Below, piece by piece: positions 8,901 to 16,853 of a stretch of DNA of 33,577 nt. Source of the stretch: Nitrospirota bacterium (GTDB lineage Bacteria; Nitrospirota; Leptospirillia; Leptospirillales; Leptospirillaceae); the NCBI GenBank assembly GCA_023481175.1, contig JAMCWM010000017.1, forward strand, positions 1-33,577, read 5' to 3'. The translations under genes and the position numbers were made by a program. The notes beneath the pieces were generated by a model. It searched no databases. It saw nothing but the letters and a program-made list of their open reading frames with translations, and was not told where the DNA came from. Numbering within the stretch: the first letter of the stretch is position 1; the number at the start of each line of letters is the position of its first letter.

Positions 8901-9095
8901 GATCTGTTGTTCGACCTCCAGGGGGGAGAGACCGGGGGCTTCGGTCAGAATCGTGACCGAAACGGGAGAGACATCGGGAAAGGCATCCACCGAGATCCGG
9001 AAGACAGAGTAGACGCCCCCCGCGGCCAGGAGGGCAAAGATCATCAGGATGACGAGTCGGCGATAAAGGAGCCAGCGGAAAAAGGCCTTGGCCAC
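5976..9095 (-). CDS. Heavy-metal efflux RND pump (CzcA/CusA family)
   Basis: A 1039-residue RND transporter with the full-length architecture: one N-terminal membrane helix (about 12-32), a large periplasmic loop, a helix cluster (about 340-500), a second periplasmic loop and a C-terminal helix cluster (about 860-1020). TM4 carries GIGMMVDASIVMAEN with D401 and E408, the proton-relay pattern of heavy-metal RND pumps, of the 'GAMVDAAIVMIEN' rather than the 'DFGLIVDGAVV' subtype. The segment RIDEMVSGAKAQ aligns with the CusA region that carries M573, but Glu replaces Met there. The position matching M672 also appears not to be Met, so copper/silver specificity is doubtful. GTG start at 9093-9095, 6 bp after the membrane-fusion gene. 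It exports metal ions across the envelope. Confidence 0.92.
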   Translation of the reverse strand: MAKAFFRWLLYRRLVILMIFALLAAGGVYSVFRISVDAFPDVSPVSVTILTEAPGLSPLEVEQQITYTIETAMNGLPGVRKVRSKTLFGLSAVTVVFDGGSEVYRARTMVAERLGTLQGLLPAGARPVMGAVSTPTGNIFRYTLAGSDDLMKLRTLQDWTVKRAILSTRGVASVLSYGGYVKSYYVIVDPYRLDGFHLSLQDVTRALASNNENVGGGYLDRGGEYYLIRGLGRISGRRDIESVVVAERKGVPVLVRDVADVEVRPEVRRGNALLDDREVVKGTVVMLRGENALKTLSRVEKKVAEINRTLLPPGIRIVPFYNAGPLIRHAFRTVVHSLVEGGILVILVLGLFLGRFWASFVVAAGLPLSILLTFLVMRGIHLTADLMSLGGIVIGIGMMVDASIVMAENIERLSLLMPELSRQERIVLAAGEIVRPVFFAIMIIVVVFVPILLLPGMPGKMFAPMATSIIVALLLSLVVALTFVPSMMSLDPSRGPSSHGERLTLWLERVYTPVLDWILAHRTGVLLSGVAAITLAAVLLSRTGTEFIPVLDEGSMLIIADLWPSASLSETTEASRVIDRILRSYPEVLLTQSRIGRAQSGTDTDVTSHMEIYVLLKERKFWPKGMSKRRLVDEMSRRLNATLPSVSFDFSQPIEERIDEMVSGAKAQVAAKVFSDDIAQLTSYSDRLASLIRHVRGTRDVTVQRITGQPYIDIRIDRQAISQYGLNVSDVLRVIRMGIGPEGLTTTILKGVRRIHLHVRFPRGIRDSVARMKTILLTTPRGNSVPLGQLARFSQETGPFRIYHEGGSRLIMVQFNIGDRATSHVVADVERLVHTRLPPPLGLHLTVGGEFENTNLTMARLGLLVPVVLLVIFLLLMWNFGSLSYTLLILLNIPFSLVGGVVALKSFGEYLSIPASVGFIALFGVAIQNGVLLLSFAMEEGNKGQLPREAIRSAALRRIRPVLMTALVGAIGILPLLLSSGTGANIQRPLAAVVVGGLISSTAMTLLVLPAVYILVFRDRPPSPPNIARHEPEFRPGGS

Positions 9096-9101
9096 GGTCG
9101 G

Positions 9102-10181
9102 CTACTTCCCGCGTTCGAACTGGGCCTTGACCCAGAAGCCGTTTCGGACCACGAGGCGCTCACCCGGATGGAGCCCCGAGGTCACGGGAACGAGCCCTCC
9201 CTCCGAGGCCCCCACGCTCACCCGCCGGATCCGGAAAAGATCCTTTTGCTCCTGGAGGAAGACCACAGGATGGCCTCCGGCCAGAAAAACGGCCTTCTTC
9301 GGAATCCAGAGCCCCGTTCCTCCGGCCGGAACCAGGACCCGGACCGGAAGGAACATCCCGGGTCGAAGCCTCAACGGTTTGTTGAAAAAGATTCCGCGGA
9401 CGGTGACGGTCCGGGTCTTCGGGTCGGTCACCGGACTGATGTAGATCACCCGCCCGGAAAGGGTCAGACCGGTGTCGGGAAGCCGCACCTTCATCGTCTG
9501 GCCCAGCCCCAGAAACGGAACGTCCTGCTGGTAGACCTGGGCATTGATCCGGACCCAGTCGAGGTTCGCAATCACAAAAAGCCGGTCCCCCGAGTTGATC
9601 GCCTGGCCGGAGACGGCCATCTTTGTAAGGACATACCCCGAAATGGGGGAGCGTATCTTGAGGTTTTTATGAACGATGCCCGTCTTTTCCAGAAGGGCAA
9701 TCTCCCGATCGACCACTCCGAGATTCTTGAGACGAGCCAGGGCCGCCTCCCGGATTTTCGGGGAAAAGGGGCGGGTCGAGGGACTCCGGTCGCTGATTCT
9801 TTCGAGACGGATGGACTGGAGGTATTCCTGCTGAGCCTCGATGTAGTCCGGGGAAAAGACTGTCACCAGAACCTGTCCCCTGGTTACGAGGTCCCCCGTA
9901 TCGGCGTAGACCCGGCGGACATAGCCGAAAATGGCGAGCCGGTGGATCGAACGGGGCGTCACATACCGCATCCGGTCGTCGATCATCGCCACGACCCCGT
10001 TTGTCCGGATGACGCGGACTCCTCGTCCGGGGCTGACGACCATGGTTCCGATGCCCAGAGTGCGAACGACATCGGGAGGAATGCGCACCTGGTCGGGAAG
10101 GGCGTCGGCTGGACGGGGATCGGGGAGGAGGAGGCCGGCCAGAATCAGGCAGAAGAGGGTCCTTGAAAGACAGAGGGACAT
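9102..10181 (-). CDS. RND efflux periplasmic adaptor (CusB/CzcB-like membrane-fusion protein)
   Basis: A 359-residue adaptor with an N-terminal signal peptide (about 1-27, ending ADA). Order of blocks: beta-barrel strand with GYVRRVYADTGDLVTRGQ (the first half-lipoyl motif), VTVFSPDYIEAQQEYL leading into the alpha-hairpin, IRSPISGYVLTKMAVSGQ (second half-lipoyl motif), then VFAIANLDWV-like FVIANLDWVRINAQVYQQD, and a membrane-proximal domain ending in GLHPGERLVVRNGFWVKA. This is the CusB/CzcB layout. It links the inner-membrane pump to an outer-membrane channel. It has no His-rich N-terminus of the CzcB type. The gene abuts the preceding permease stop codon with no gap and is 6 bp from the pump gene. 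Confidence 0.9.
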   Translation of the reverse strand: MSLCLSRTLFCLILAGLLLPDPRPADALPDQVRIPPDVVRTLGIGTMVVSPGRGVRVIRTNGVVAMIDDRMRYVTPRSIHRLAIFGYVRRVYADTGDLVTRGQVLVTVFSPDYIEAQQEYLQSIRLERISDRSPSTRPFSPKIREAALARLKNLGVVDREIALLEKTGIVHKNLKIRSPISGYVLTKMAVSGQAINSGDRLFVIANLDWVRINAQVYQQDVPFLGLGQTMKVRLPDTGLTLSGRVIYISPVTDPKTRTVTVRGIFFNKPLRLRPGMFLPVRVLVPAGGTGLWIPKKAVFLAGGHPVVFLQEQKDLFRIRRVSVGASEGGLVPVTSGLHPGERLVVRNGFWVKAQFERGK

Positions 10182-11072
10182 CTAGGCCGCTCCCTGAAGA
10201 GACGGGGGCGTGGACTCCTTACGGCACCGGAGGACTTTCCAGATCGAGTAGACCAGGACGGGAAGGGCGACTCCCGCCATGATGATGCCGATCATCCAGT
10301 TTTCGAGATCGATCTCCCGCCCGGAGAGATGGAGCGCTTCCTGGAAAAGTCCTCCGACCACGAAAACGACCCCGCCCCCCAGAAGGGTCAGGCTTCCGGT
10401 CCGGAGACCGATGGCGGCGATCTCGTGGTCGTCAAATTTGCGGGTAGTTTTGAGAGAGGCCCCGAAGATCCCGCCCAGGATCATGAGCATGACGGTCGTC
10501 CCCAGTCCGAACAGGAGCCCCGGAAGGAAGCCGAGCCAAGGCGATCCCATCTGGGGGGCGGCCACCGTATAGACAAACATCGCGAAAGGGCCGACACCGA
10601 AGCCGGCCACAAAGCCATGAATCATCGCCCAGCGAACCGGAAAGGGCTCGGAAGCCGTCCCGACCGGCTTCTCCGCGACCTCGTCGGACTTGTGCTGATG
10701 GCCGAAAAGGGCCGGGGAACGCTCGACTCCCTCGTCGGGTTCATGATGGTGTCCCAGCAGGTGGAAATGAAGATAACGTCCCCTCTTGTGGATCTGCCAT
10801 CCCGCCCAGAGCATGACGGTGCCGACAACCATATTCACGAAGGAGTTGATCGACTCCTTGGTGAACCAGGAAAAAAGAAGCAGATAGGAGATTTCCGAGC
10901 CGATCGAGCGCTGGAGAGTGAAGGCGAGCGAGAAGAGAAGTCCCGACTTCAGGCCTTTTTTTCCGGAAGCGTTCCCGATGGCATAACTGAATGTGATCGG
11001 CCACGTATGTTCGTCCGGAAGGATGCCGTGAAGAAGTCCATATCCGAAGGATTGCAGGAGCAAGGAAAGCAT
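10182..11072 (-). CDS. NicO/UreH-like divalent-metal permease
   Basis: A 296-residue membrane protein with about six to seven hydrophobic segments. The N-terminal helix contains H-G-I-L-P-D-E-H (residues 15-22), resembling the H-x4-D-H or HxxxPDH signature of NiCoT/NicO/UreH nickel-cobalt transporters. A cytoplasmic or periplasmic loop (about 100-135) is rich in histidine (LGHHHEP, FGHQHKSDE), as in RcnA-type exporters. Further conserved-looking parts are MIHGFVAGFGVGPFA and GLGTTVMLMILGGIFGASL. It is the first gene of the operon with the adaptor and RND pump. It may hand metal ions to the periplasm for RND export, as RcnA or NcrB-type proteins do. Direction and metal are inferred. The ribosome binding site is weak. 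Confidence 0.7.
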   Translation of the reverse strand: MLSLLLQSFGYGLLHGILPDEHTWPITFSYAIGNASGKKGLKSGLLFSLAFTLQRSIGSEISYLLLFSWFTKESINSFVNMVVGTVMLWAGWQIHKRGRYLHFHLLGHHHEPDEGVERSPALFGHQHKSDEVAEKPVGTASEPFPVRWAMIHGFVAGFGVGPFAMFVYTVAAPQMGSPWLGFLPGLLFGLGTTVMLMILGGIFGASLKTTRKFDDHEIAAIGLRTGSLTLLGGGVVFVVGGLFQEALHLSGREIDLENWMIGIIMAGVALPVLVYSIWKVLRCRKESTPPSLQGAA

Positions 11073-11123
11073 GGGACCGCCGTTATGAGGGTTAACCGGA
11101 AGGGAGCTTGAGACTCCCGGCTA

Positions 11124-11135
11124 ATGATACATCAT
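11124..11135 (-). promoter_or_regulatory. Palindrome upstream of the metal-efflux operon
   Basis: ATGATACATCAT is a 12-bp palindrome (ATGAT/ATCAT arms) about 52 bp before the permease start codon, in the only leader of the three-gene efflux operon. A second short inverted repeat, GGGAG/CTCCC (11102-11118), lies between it and the gene. It could be an operator for a metalloregulator; no regulator gene is adjacent. Confidence 0.27.
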
Positions 11136-11181
11136 CTCAACTGGCGCGATCAAGGGAAGGCTTAAACGCAGGAGGAGACGG

Positions 11182-11206
11182 CCCCTCCGAGACCCGTCCG
11201 GAGGGG
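11182..11206 (-). terminator. Probable accA terminator
   Basis: An 8-bp perfect stem, CCCCTCCG (11182-11189) with CGGAGGGG (11199-11206), and a nine-base loop, 7 bp after the accA stop codon. There is no U-tract, so it may be a weak terminator or an mRNA 3'-end stabiliser. Confidence 0.45.
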
Positions 11207-11212
11207 GAGGAG

Positions 11213-12061
11213 TCAGGTCAGAAGACGATAGCGGACCATCCCGTGAAATTTCTCGTAGCGCCTTGAGAGAAGGTCTTCACGCGGAAGATCCTCGATTTCG
11301 GAGAGCGCCTTCAGGAGTGCGGCCTTCAAGGACTGGCTCATCTTCGCCACATCCTTCTGGGCGCCGCCTTCCGGCTCGGGGATGATCTCGTCAACGATTC
11401 CCAAACCATGGAGATGGCGCGCTGTCATGCGAAGCTGGGAGGCCGCCTCGGCCGACATGGAAGGATCGTTCCAGAGGATGGCGGCACAGGCTTCGGGGGA
11501 GATGACCGAATAGATGGAGTTTTCCATCATGAGAACTCGGTCCCCCACACCAAGCGCAAGGGCTCCGCCGCTTCCCCCCTCCCCGATGACGGTGGCGACG
11601 ATCGGAACGGTGATCTCGAACATCTCCTGAATGTTCCGGGCAATGGCTTCGACCTGTCCGCGCTCCTCGGCCTCGATGCCGGGATAGGCTCCCGGAGTGT
11701 CGATCAGGGAGATGACCGGGAGTCCGAACTGCTCGGCCAGGCGCATGACCCGAAGGGCCTTCCTGTATCCTTCGGGATGGGCCATCCCGAAGTTCCGCTG
11801 GACCCTGTCCTTGAAGGATTTTCCCTTGAAGTGGGCCACAATGGCGACGCTTCGGCCATCCAGGGAGGCCAGGCCCGCCAGGACCGACGGATCGTCCCGG
11901 AAGGAGCGGTCGCCGTGGAGTTCGACGAAATTTGAAAAAATCCTCTGGACATAATCCCATGCCGTTGGACGATCGTTGGCGCGAGCGAGCAGGACCCTGT
12001 TCCAGGTTTCGGAGACGGGTTCGGTCCTGTCTAGCACCACCAAGGCTTCTTTACGCGTCAT
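11213..12061 (-). CDS. accA: Acetyl-CoA carboxylase carboxyltransferase subunit alpha
   Basis: Alpha subunit of the carboxyltransferase that moves CO2 from carboxybiotin to acetyl-CoA in fatty-acid synthesis. Family blocks: DYVQRIFSNFVELHGDRSF, GKSFKDRVQRNFGMAHPEGY, LPVISLIDTPGAYPGIEAEE, RGQVEAIARNI, VIGEGGSGGALALGVGDRV and SVISPEACAAILW. With the ATG at 12059-12061 the protein is 282 residues. This start has GGGAG at a spacing of 6. ATG at 12079 and GTG at 12136 (307 residues) are in-frame alternatives with poorer sites. In all versions the usual N-terminal coiled segment of AccA (about 60-75 residues before the catalytic core) is shortened. accD is not nearby. Confidence 0.92.
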   Translation of the reverse strand: MTRKEALVVLDRTEPVSETWNRVLLARANDRPTAWDYVQRIFSNFVELHGDRSFRDDPSVLAGLASLDGRSVAIVAHFKGKSFKDRVQRNFGMAHPEGYRKALRVMRLAEQFGLPVISLIDTPGAYPGIEAEERGQVEAIARNIQEMFEITVPIVATVIGEGGSGGALALGVGDRVLMMENSIYSVISPEACAAILWNDPSMSAEAASQLRMTARHLHGLGIVDEIIPEPEGGAQKDVAKMSQSLKAALLKALSEIEDLPREDLLSRRYEKFHGMVRYRLLT

Positions 12062-12162
12062 GAAGGGCTCCCGGAACATGAGAAAACCGCTGGCCTGGCA
12101 GGGGCCGGGCCAGGAACGGGGGTCGTCGTATGACACGGACGAAGAGCCCCCTTTTCCAAATT

Positions 12163-12191
12163 AGAATAGTCCGGAGAGAAAGGGATGTCAA
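12163..12191 (-). promoter_or_regulatory. Near-consensus sigma70 promoter of accA
   Basis: On the minus strand TTGACA (12186-12191) and TATTCT (12163-12168) are separated by exactly 17 bp. The predicted start near 12156 gives a leader of about 95 nt to the ATG at 12061, or 20 nt to the GTG at 12136. Confidence 0.75.
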
Positions 12192-12262
12192 AATATGATT
12201 CTTACTACAACCATAAGGGGTGACTTTCCGGGACCTTTCCGGACGGCCAGGCTTGATCCAAA

Positions 12263-13030
12263 TCAGAAAGACAGAAGAAGGAGGGTGGCGACCTCTCCCG
12301 ATTCGATCAAAAAACCGGCCAGGTCTCCCGAAAGTCCGTCACTCCGTTTCAGAAGGAAATTTCCGACCAGGGTGAGGCCTCCGAGGAGAAGGAGGGAGGC
12401 GGCGGCGGCCCGAAGCCCTCCCGCCCCCAGGGCGATCAGGAGAGAGAGGAAAGCGGAGACCAGGGCGGGTCCCCGGGATTCGCCCAGAAGCAGACGCCCC
12501 AACCCTCCGGAAGGCTCGGATCGCCCCCGGGCAAGGGCGCGGAAAACAAGGGGAAGGAAGCCGCGGGACAGGAGGGGTGCGAGAAAGAGGGCCACCATCC
12601 CGGGCCTTGCCAGCAGGAGACCGGTCCATTTTCCGAGGATAAGAAGATTCAGGGCCACGATGGCGTAGACCCCCTTGCGAGGGTCTTTCCGGATCCGTCG
12701 TTTTTCCTCCGGAGAGACCGGGGCCAGGGCCGATTCCGTCATGTCGGCCACACCATCGAGATGGAGACCTCCCGTCAGGGCGATCCAGAGGAACAGGAGA
12801 AGGAGAGCCCGCAGGAAGGGAGAGGGCGGCCGGGGAAGAAATGTGGGAAGCCAGGAGACGAGGGCGAGGGTCCCCCCCAGAAAAAGGCCCGAAAGAAGAA
12901 GGGGGATGGCCCCCAGGAAGGAGGGCATTCCGGCTTCGTGGATCCGGGCCGGGACAGGCAATCGCGTCAGAAAGGCGAGGGCGAAGAGAAGACGGTCGAC
13001 AAACCGGTCCCGTCCCTCCGGAGCCCTCAC
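12263..13030 (-). CDS. cobS: Adenosylcobinamide-GDP ribazoletransferase (cobalamin synthase)
   Basis: A 255-residue integral membrane enzyme that joins adenosylcobinamide-GDP with alpha-ribazole (phosphate), the last step of cobalamin nucleotide-loop assembly. Near the N-terminus ALAFLTRLPVP matches the family opening. GGLHLDGVADMTESAL (about 88-103) is the Asp-rich catalytic motif, and KDPRKGVYAIVALNLL follows. Most of the rest is hydrophobic helices. GTG start at 13028-13030 overlaps the cobT stop as GTGA, so the two are translationally coupled. The family usually has 'DP.GxxG' where this has DPRKGVYA. The C-terminus ends LSF after a helix. No terminator is evident behind it. Confidence 0.92.
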   Translation of the reverse strand: MRAPEGRDRFVDRLLFALAFLTRLPVPARIHEAGMPSFLGAIPLLLSGLFLGGTLALVSWLPTFLPRPPSPFLRALLLLFLWIALTGGLHLDGVADMTESALAPVSPEEKRRIRKDPRKGVYAIVALNLLILGKWTGLLLARPGMVALFLAPLLSRGFLPLVFRALARGRSEPSGGLGRLLLGESRGPALVSAFLSLLIALGAGGLRAAAASLLLLGGLTLVGNFLLKRSDGLSGDLAGFLIESGEVATLLLLSF

Positions 13031-14154
13031 CCCTCTCCGGCCTGGGAGACCCGGGCCTCCTCGAAGGTGGCCATGTCATTGTAGAGCGAGACGGCCGAAA
13101 CCACCAGGGGATAGGCCAGGGCCGCGCCCGATCCCTCTCCCAGGCGAAGATCGAGGGCGAGGAGGGGCGAGAGCCCCAGATGTTCGAGAATGCGGCGATG
13201 TCCCGGCTCCATGCTCATGTGGCTTGCCATAAGCCATGGGCGAACCTCCGGGATCAGGGTGACGGCGGCCAGGGCGGCGGTCCCGGTGATGAATCCGTCC
13301 AGAACCACCGGTATGCGCCGAACGGCGCCTCCGATGATGAATCCGGCCAGGGCCGCGATCTCGAGTCCGCCGACGGCGAACAGCCAGTCCAGGGGCGATG
13401 CCAGGAGAGGGCGGTAGGAGGCCAGGGCCTGATCGATGACCCGGATCTTCCTGAGCTTCCCCTCCGGGGTGAGCCCGGTTCCCGATCCCGTCAAATCCTC
13501 CGGCGGGTGCCTGAGAAGGGCTGCGGCCAGGGCGGAGGCGGACGTGGTGTTGCCGATCCCCATCTCCCCGGTCAGAAGAAGGGTGGCCCCGGACTCCGCG
13601 GCCAGGACGGCCAACTCCATGCCGGCTTCCATGGCCCGAAGTCCTTCCTCGGGCATCATGGCCGGTTCGACGGCAAAGTTCCGGGTTCCATGTCTCACCT
13701 TCCGGTGAAGGAGGGAGGGATGCCCCGCCAGATCTCCGTTGACCCCCACATCCACGATCTTCAGATCAAAGCCATGGACGCGGGAGAGAACGCTGATGGC
13801 CGCCCCTCCCGCCAGATAATTCAGGACCATCTGCCGGGTCACCGACTGGGGGTAGGCCGACACGCCCTCCGCCGTCACGCCGTGGTCTGCCGCAAAGACC
13901 GCGCAGAATCCCTTCGGAGCGGGAGGGCGGTCCGAACCGTGAAGGCTGGCATACCAGAAGGCCACCTCCTCGATCCTGCCCAGGCTTCCCAGGGGTTTCG
14001 TCAGGTGGTCGATCCGGTAGCGGATGGCGGCGTCGAACCCGCTGTCCACCGGCCTGATCTCCCGGGCCCACCACGAGAGGGGAGGATGAAGGCCGGGAGA
14101 GGCGGTCCCGGAATCGTCTCCCGGAGCCGGAGGCTGGGTCATTTTCTTTGTCAC
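13027..14154 (-). CDS. cobT: Nicotinate-nucleotide:dimethylbenzimidazole phosphoribosyltransferase
   Basis: A 375-residue CobT that activates the lower ligand base to alpha-ribazole phosphate. Blocks seen: DHLTKPLGSLGRIEEVA, VFAADHGVTAEGVSAYPQ, TRQMVLNYLAGGAAISVL, LLTGEMGIGNTTSASAL, LTGSGTGLTPEGKLRK, FAVGGLEIAALAGFIIG, VLDGFITGTAAL, SMEPGHRRILEHLGL and LGEGSGAALAYPLV, with the conserved catalytic Glu region. GTG start at 14152-14154 is chosen because GGGAGG lies 8 nt upstream; ATG four codons later lacks a site. It has a 42-bp gap to cobU upstream and a 4-bp overlap with cobS downstream. Confidence 0.94.
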   Translation of the reverse strand: MTKKMTQPPAPGDDSGTASPGLHPPLSWWAREIRPVDSGFDAAIRYRIDHLTKPLGSLGRIEEVAFWYASLHGSDRPPAPKGFCAVFAADHGVTAEGVSAYPQSVTRQMVLNYLAGGAAISVLSRVHGFDLKIVDVGVNGDLAGHPSLLHRKVRHGTRNFAVEPAMMPEEGLRAMEAGMELAVLAAESGATLLLTGEMGIGNTTSASALAAALLRHPPEDLTGSGTGLTPEGKLRKIRVIDQALASYRPLLASPLDWLFAVGGLEIAALAGFIIGGAVRRIPVVLDGFITGTAALAAVTLIPEVRPWLMASHMSMEPGHRRILEHLGLSPLLALDLRLGEGSGAALAYPLVVSAVSLYNDMATFEEARVSQAGEG

Positions 14155-14196
14155 CGTCGAAACCTCCCGTTAAATCGTGGATTGCGGGCTGCCGGT

Positions 14197-14715
14197 CTAC
14201 CTGAGCCTCAGGGGACATCCCATCATGACGGCCCAGACCTGGGCAGCTTCCCGGGAGAGACGCTGGTTCCAGAGCCCGATGCGGTCGGCAAATCGGCGTC
14301 CGAGGGCCGATCCGGCAACGCCTCCCAGGCCCACCTCGTCGGTCACGATCACCGTCATGGCCCTCCGGCCGGAAAGAACCGCGGAGAAGCGATCGATCCA
14401 GGGCTCGATCTCCTCCTCAAGAAGCTCCAGAACACAAAAACCAAGACTGTCGATCAGCAGGGGCTTCTCCCGGAGATCCCCTTCCTCCGCGAGCCGCCCC
14501 GAGGCCAGAAGGTCCCGAAACCCCTCTTCGATCGTCACCACGCCCGGAGGGCGACATTTCTTGTGGGCGGCGATCCGGGATTCCATCTCGGAATCCAGTG
14601 CCCGTCCCGTGGCCCAGTAGAACCAGGACTCCTGATGGCGGTGACGGAGGAGGGATTCGGCATAGGCCGTCTTTCCCGAACGGACGCCGCCCGAGACGAG
14701 AACCAGATCCTGCAT
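14197..14715 (-). CDS. cobU: Adenosylcobinamide kinase / guanylyltransferase
   Basis: A 172-residue CobU, which phosphorylates adenosylcobinamide and transfers GMP to it. The P-loop GGVRSGKT is at residues 9-16. LLIDSLGFCVLELL is the Walker B region, followed by VTDEVGLGGVAGSALGRRF and DRIGLWNQRLS, the family C-terminal signature; the usual E-V-G-L-G is intact. It starts at ATG 14713-14715, 4 bp after the stop of the upstream methyltransferase gene, and precedes cobT and cobS. Together these genes cover base activation, GDP loading and final joining. Confidence 0.93.
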   Translation of the reverse strand: MQDLVLVSGGVRSGKTAYAESLLRHRHQESWFYWATGRALDSEMESRIAAHKKCRPPGVVTIEEGFRDLLASGRLAEEGDLREKPLLIDSLGFCVLELLEEEIEPWIDRFSAVLSGRRAMTVIVTDEVGLGGVAGSALGRRFADRIGLWNQRLSREAAQVWAVMMGCPLRLR

Positions 14716-14719
14716 CCGG

Positions 14720-15316
14720 TCAGGGCCTTCTTCTCAGCCGGGCCAGGATCTCCTCGCCTTTCCGGGAGTCGACGGAATGTTCGGAGACGGCAAACTCGAC
14801 AAAGTCGAACCGGGAACGGAAAAGATCCCGGACCTCTTCGGCCGTCGTGGTCCAGGGAGGCCCCCCTTCCCTTCCGTGGACATAGAAGAGTCCTGCCAGT
14901 TCCCCTCCCGGCCGGATCATGCGGATCGCCATGCGAACGTATTCGGGCCGGCGGACGGGATCGATCGCGCAAAAACAGGTCTGTTCGAGCAAATAGTCGT
15001 AAACCCCGTGGCGCCTCGGATCAAGTTCGAAGAGGTCTTCCTGGAGGTAGGTCACCTTGACTCCCTCCTTTTCCGAGAGCAGCCGGGCAGAGGCGATGGC
15101 TTCGGGAGCGAAGTCGACACAGGTCACCTCGTACCCCTTCCGGGCCAGATAGATGGCCTCCCAGCCACGACCGGCACCGGGGATCAGAATTGTCGAGTAC
15201 GGGGCGATCTTTCCCGATTCGACAAGATGGACGAAGGGCGGAGAGACCCGTCCGAGATCCCATCCGAGATTGTTTTCGATATAGCGGCTGTTCCAGAAGT
15301 TCACATCGGGCATCAT
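14720..15316 (-). CDS. SAM-dependent methyltransferase, thiopurine/thiol methyltransferase-like
   Basis: A 198-residue class I methyltransferase. The opening VNFWNSRYIENNLGWDLG followed by PPF is typical of the TPMT-like family ('W..RY..G.t.WDlg...P'). Motif I is ILIPGAGRGWEAIYLA, the post-I acidic residue is in VTCVDFAPEAI, and motif IV is in DLFELD/DYLLEQTCFCAI. The family methylates thiols, selenium or tellurium species; the substrate here is unknown. Two ATGs are adjacent (15316 and 15313); GGAG spacing favours the second. It is directly coupled to cobU (4 bp), yet no known cobalamin step needs it, so its link may be positional. Confidence 0.82.
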   Translation of the reverse strand: MMPDVNFWNSRYIENNLGWDLGRVSPPFVHLVESGKIAPYSTILIPGAGRGWEAIYLARKGYEVTCVDFAPEAIASARLLSEKEGVKVTYLQEDLFELDPRRHGVYDYLLEQTCFCAIDPVRRPEYVRMAIRMIRPGGELAGLFYVHGREGGPPWTTTAEEVRDLFRSRFDFVEFAVSEHSVDSRKGEEILARLRRRP

Positions 15317-15335
15317 GCGCTCCGGAAAAATGAGA

Positions 15336-15357
15336 CGGTGTTGTCATAGACGCACCG
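15336..15357 (-). terminator. Weak hairpin behind the enhancer-binding protein gene
   Basis: On the minus strand CGGTG and CACCG (15336-15340, 15353-15357) pair with a 12-base loop. A short gap and ATTTTT follow, the latter overlapping the next gene's leader. It is at best a weak terminator between the regulator and the methyltransferase-cob genes. Confidence 0.28.
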
Positions 15358-15378
15358 ATCTTACCAGAAAATCCTCTC

Positions 15379-16725
<1,347 letters not shown>

Positions 16726-16745
16726 GGGAAACTCCCGTCTTATTT

Positions 16746-16791
16746 TGTCATTTATGTCAATTATTCTATTCCGAGCCTGACACGGATGACA
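16746..16791. promoter_or_regulatory. Symmetric four-half-site array, likely activator binding site
   Basis: TGTCA at 16746-16750 and 16755-16759, then TGACA at 16778-16782 and 16787-16791. Within each pair the half-sites start 9 bp apart, and the two pairs are exact inverted copies around a centre near 16768. The array ends 63 bp before the sigma54 promoter, a usual distance for enhancer-binding protein sites. Confidence 0.6.
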
Positions 16792-16792
16792 A
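16763..16792 (-). promoter_or_regulatory. Sigma70 promoter of the enhancer-binding protein gene
   Basis: On the minus strand TTGTCA (16787-16792) and TAGAAT (16763-16768) are 18 bp apart. The -35 box coincides with the outer TGACA half-site and the -10 box lies between the inner ones, so occupation of the array would block this promoter. Confidence 0.5.
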
Positions 16793-16853
16793 GAAATCCA
16801 GGCCCGTTTTTCATGAATTCTTACAAGGAAGACACTTGCGAGAATCTTCCCTC

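Noticed and set aside
7533-10166. Very long plus-strand open frame (877 codons)
   Set aside because: Antisense shadow of the RND pump and adaptor genes, rich in Gly/Asp/His/Arg, no ribosome binding site, no recognisable domain.
11090-11097. GGTTAACC palindrome shared with 22341-22348 in the hup leader
   Set aside because: Only two copies of an 8-bp palindrome, no shared context; could be chance.
12841-15060. Long plus-strand open frame (739 codons) across the cob genes
   Set aside because: Antisense to cobS, cobT and cobU, all strongly supported; low-complexity composition.
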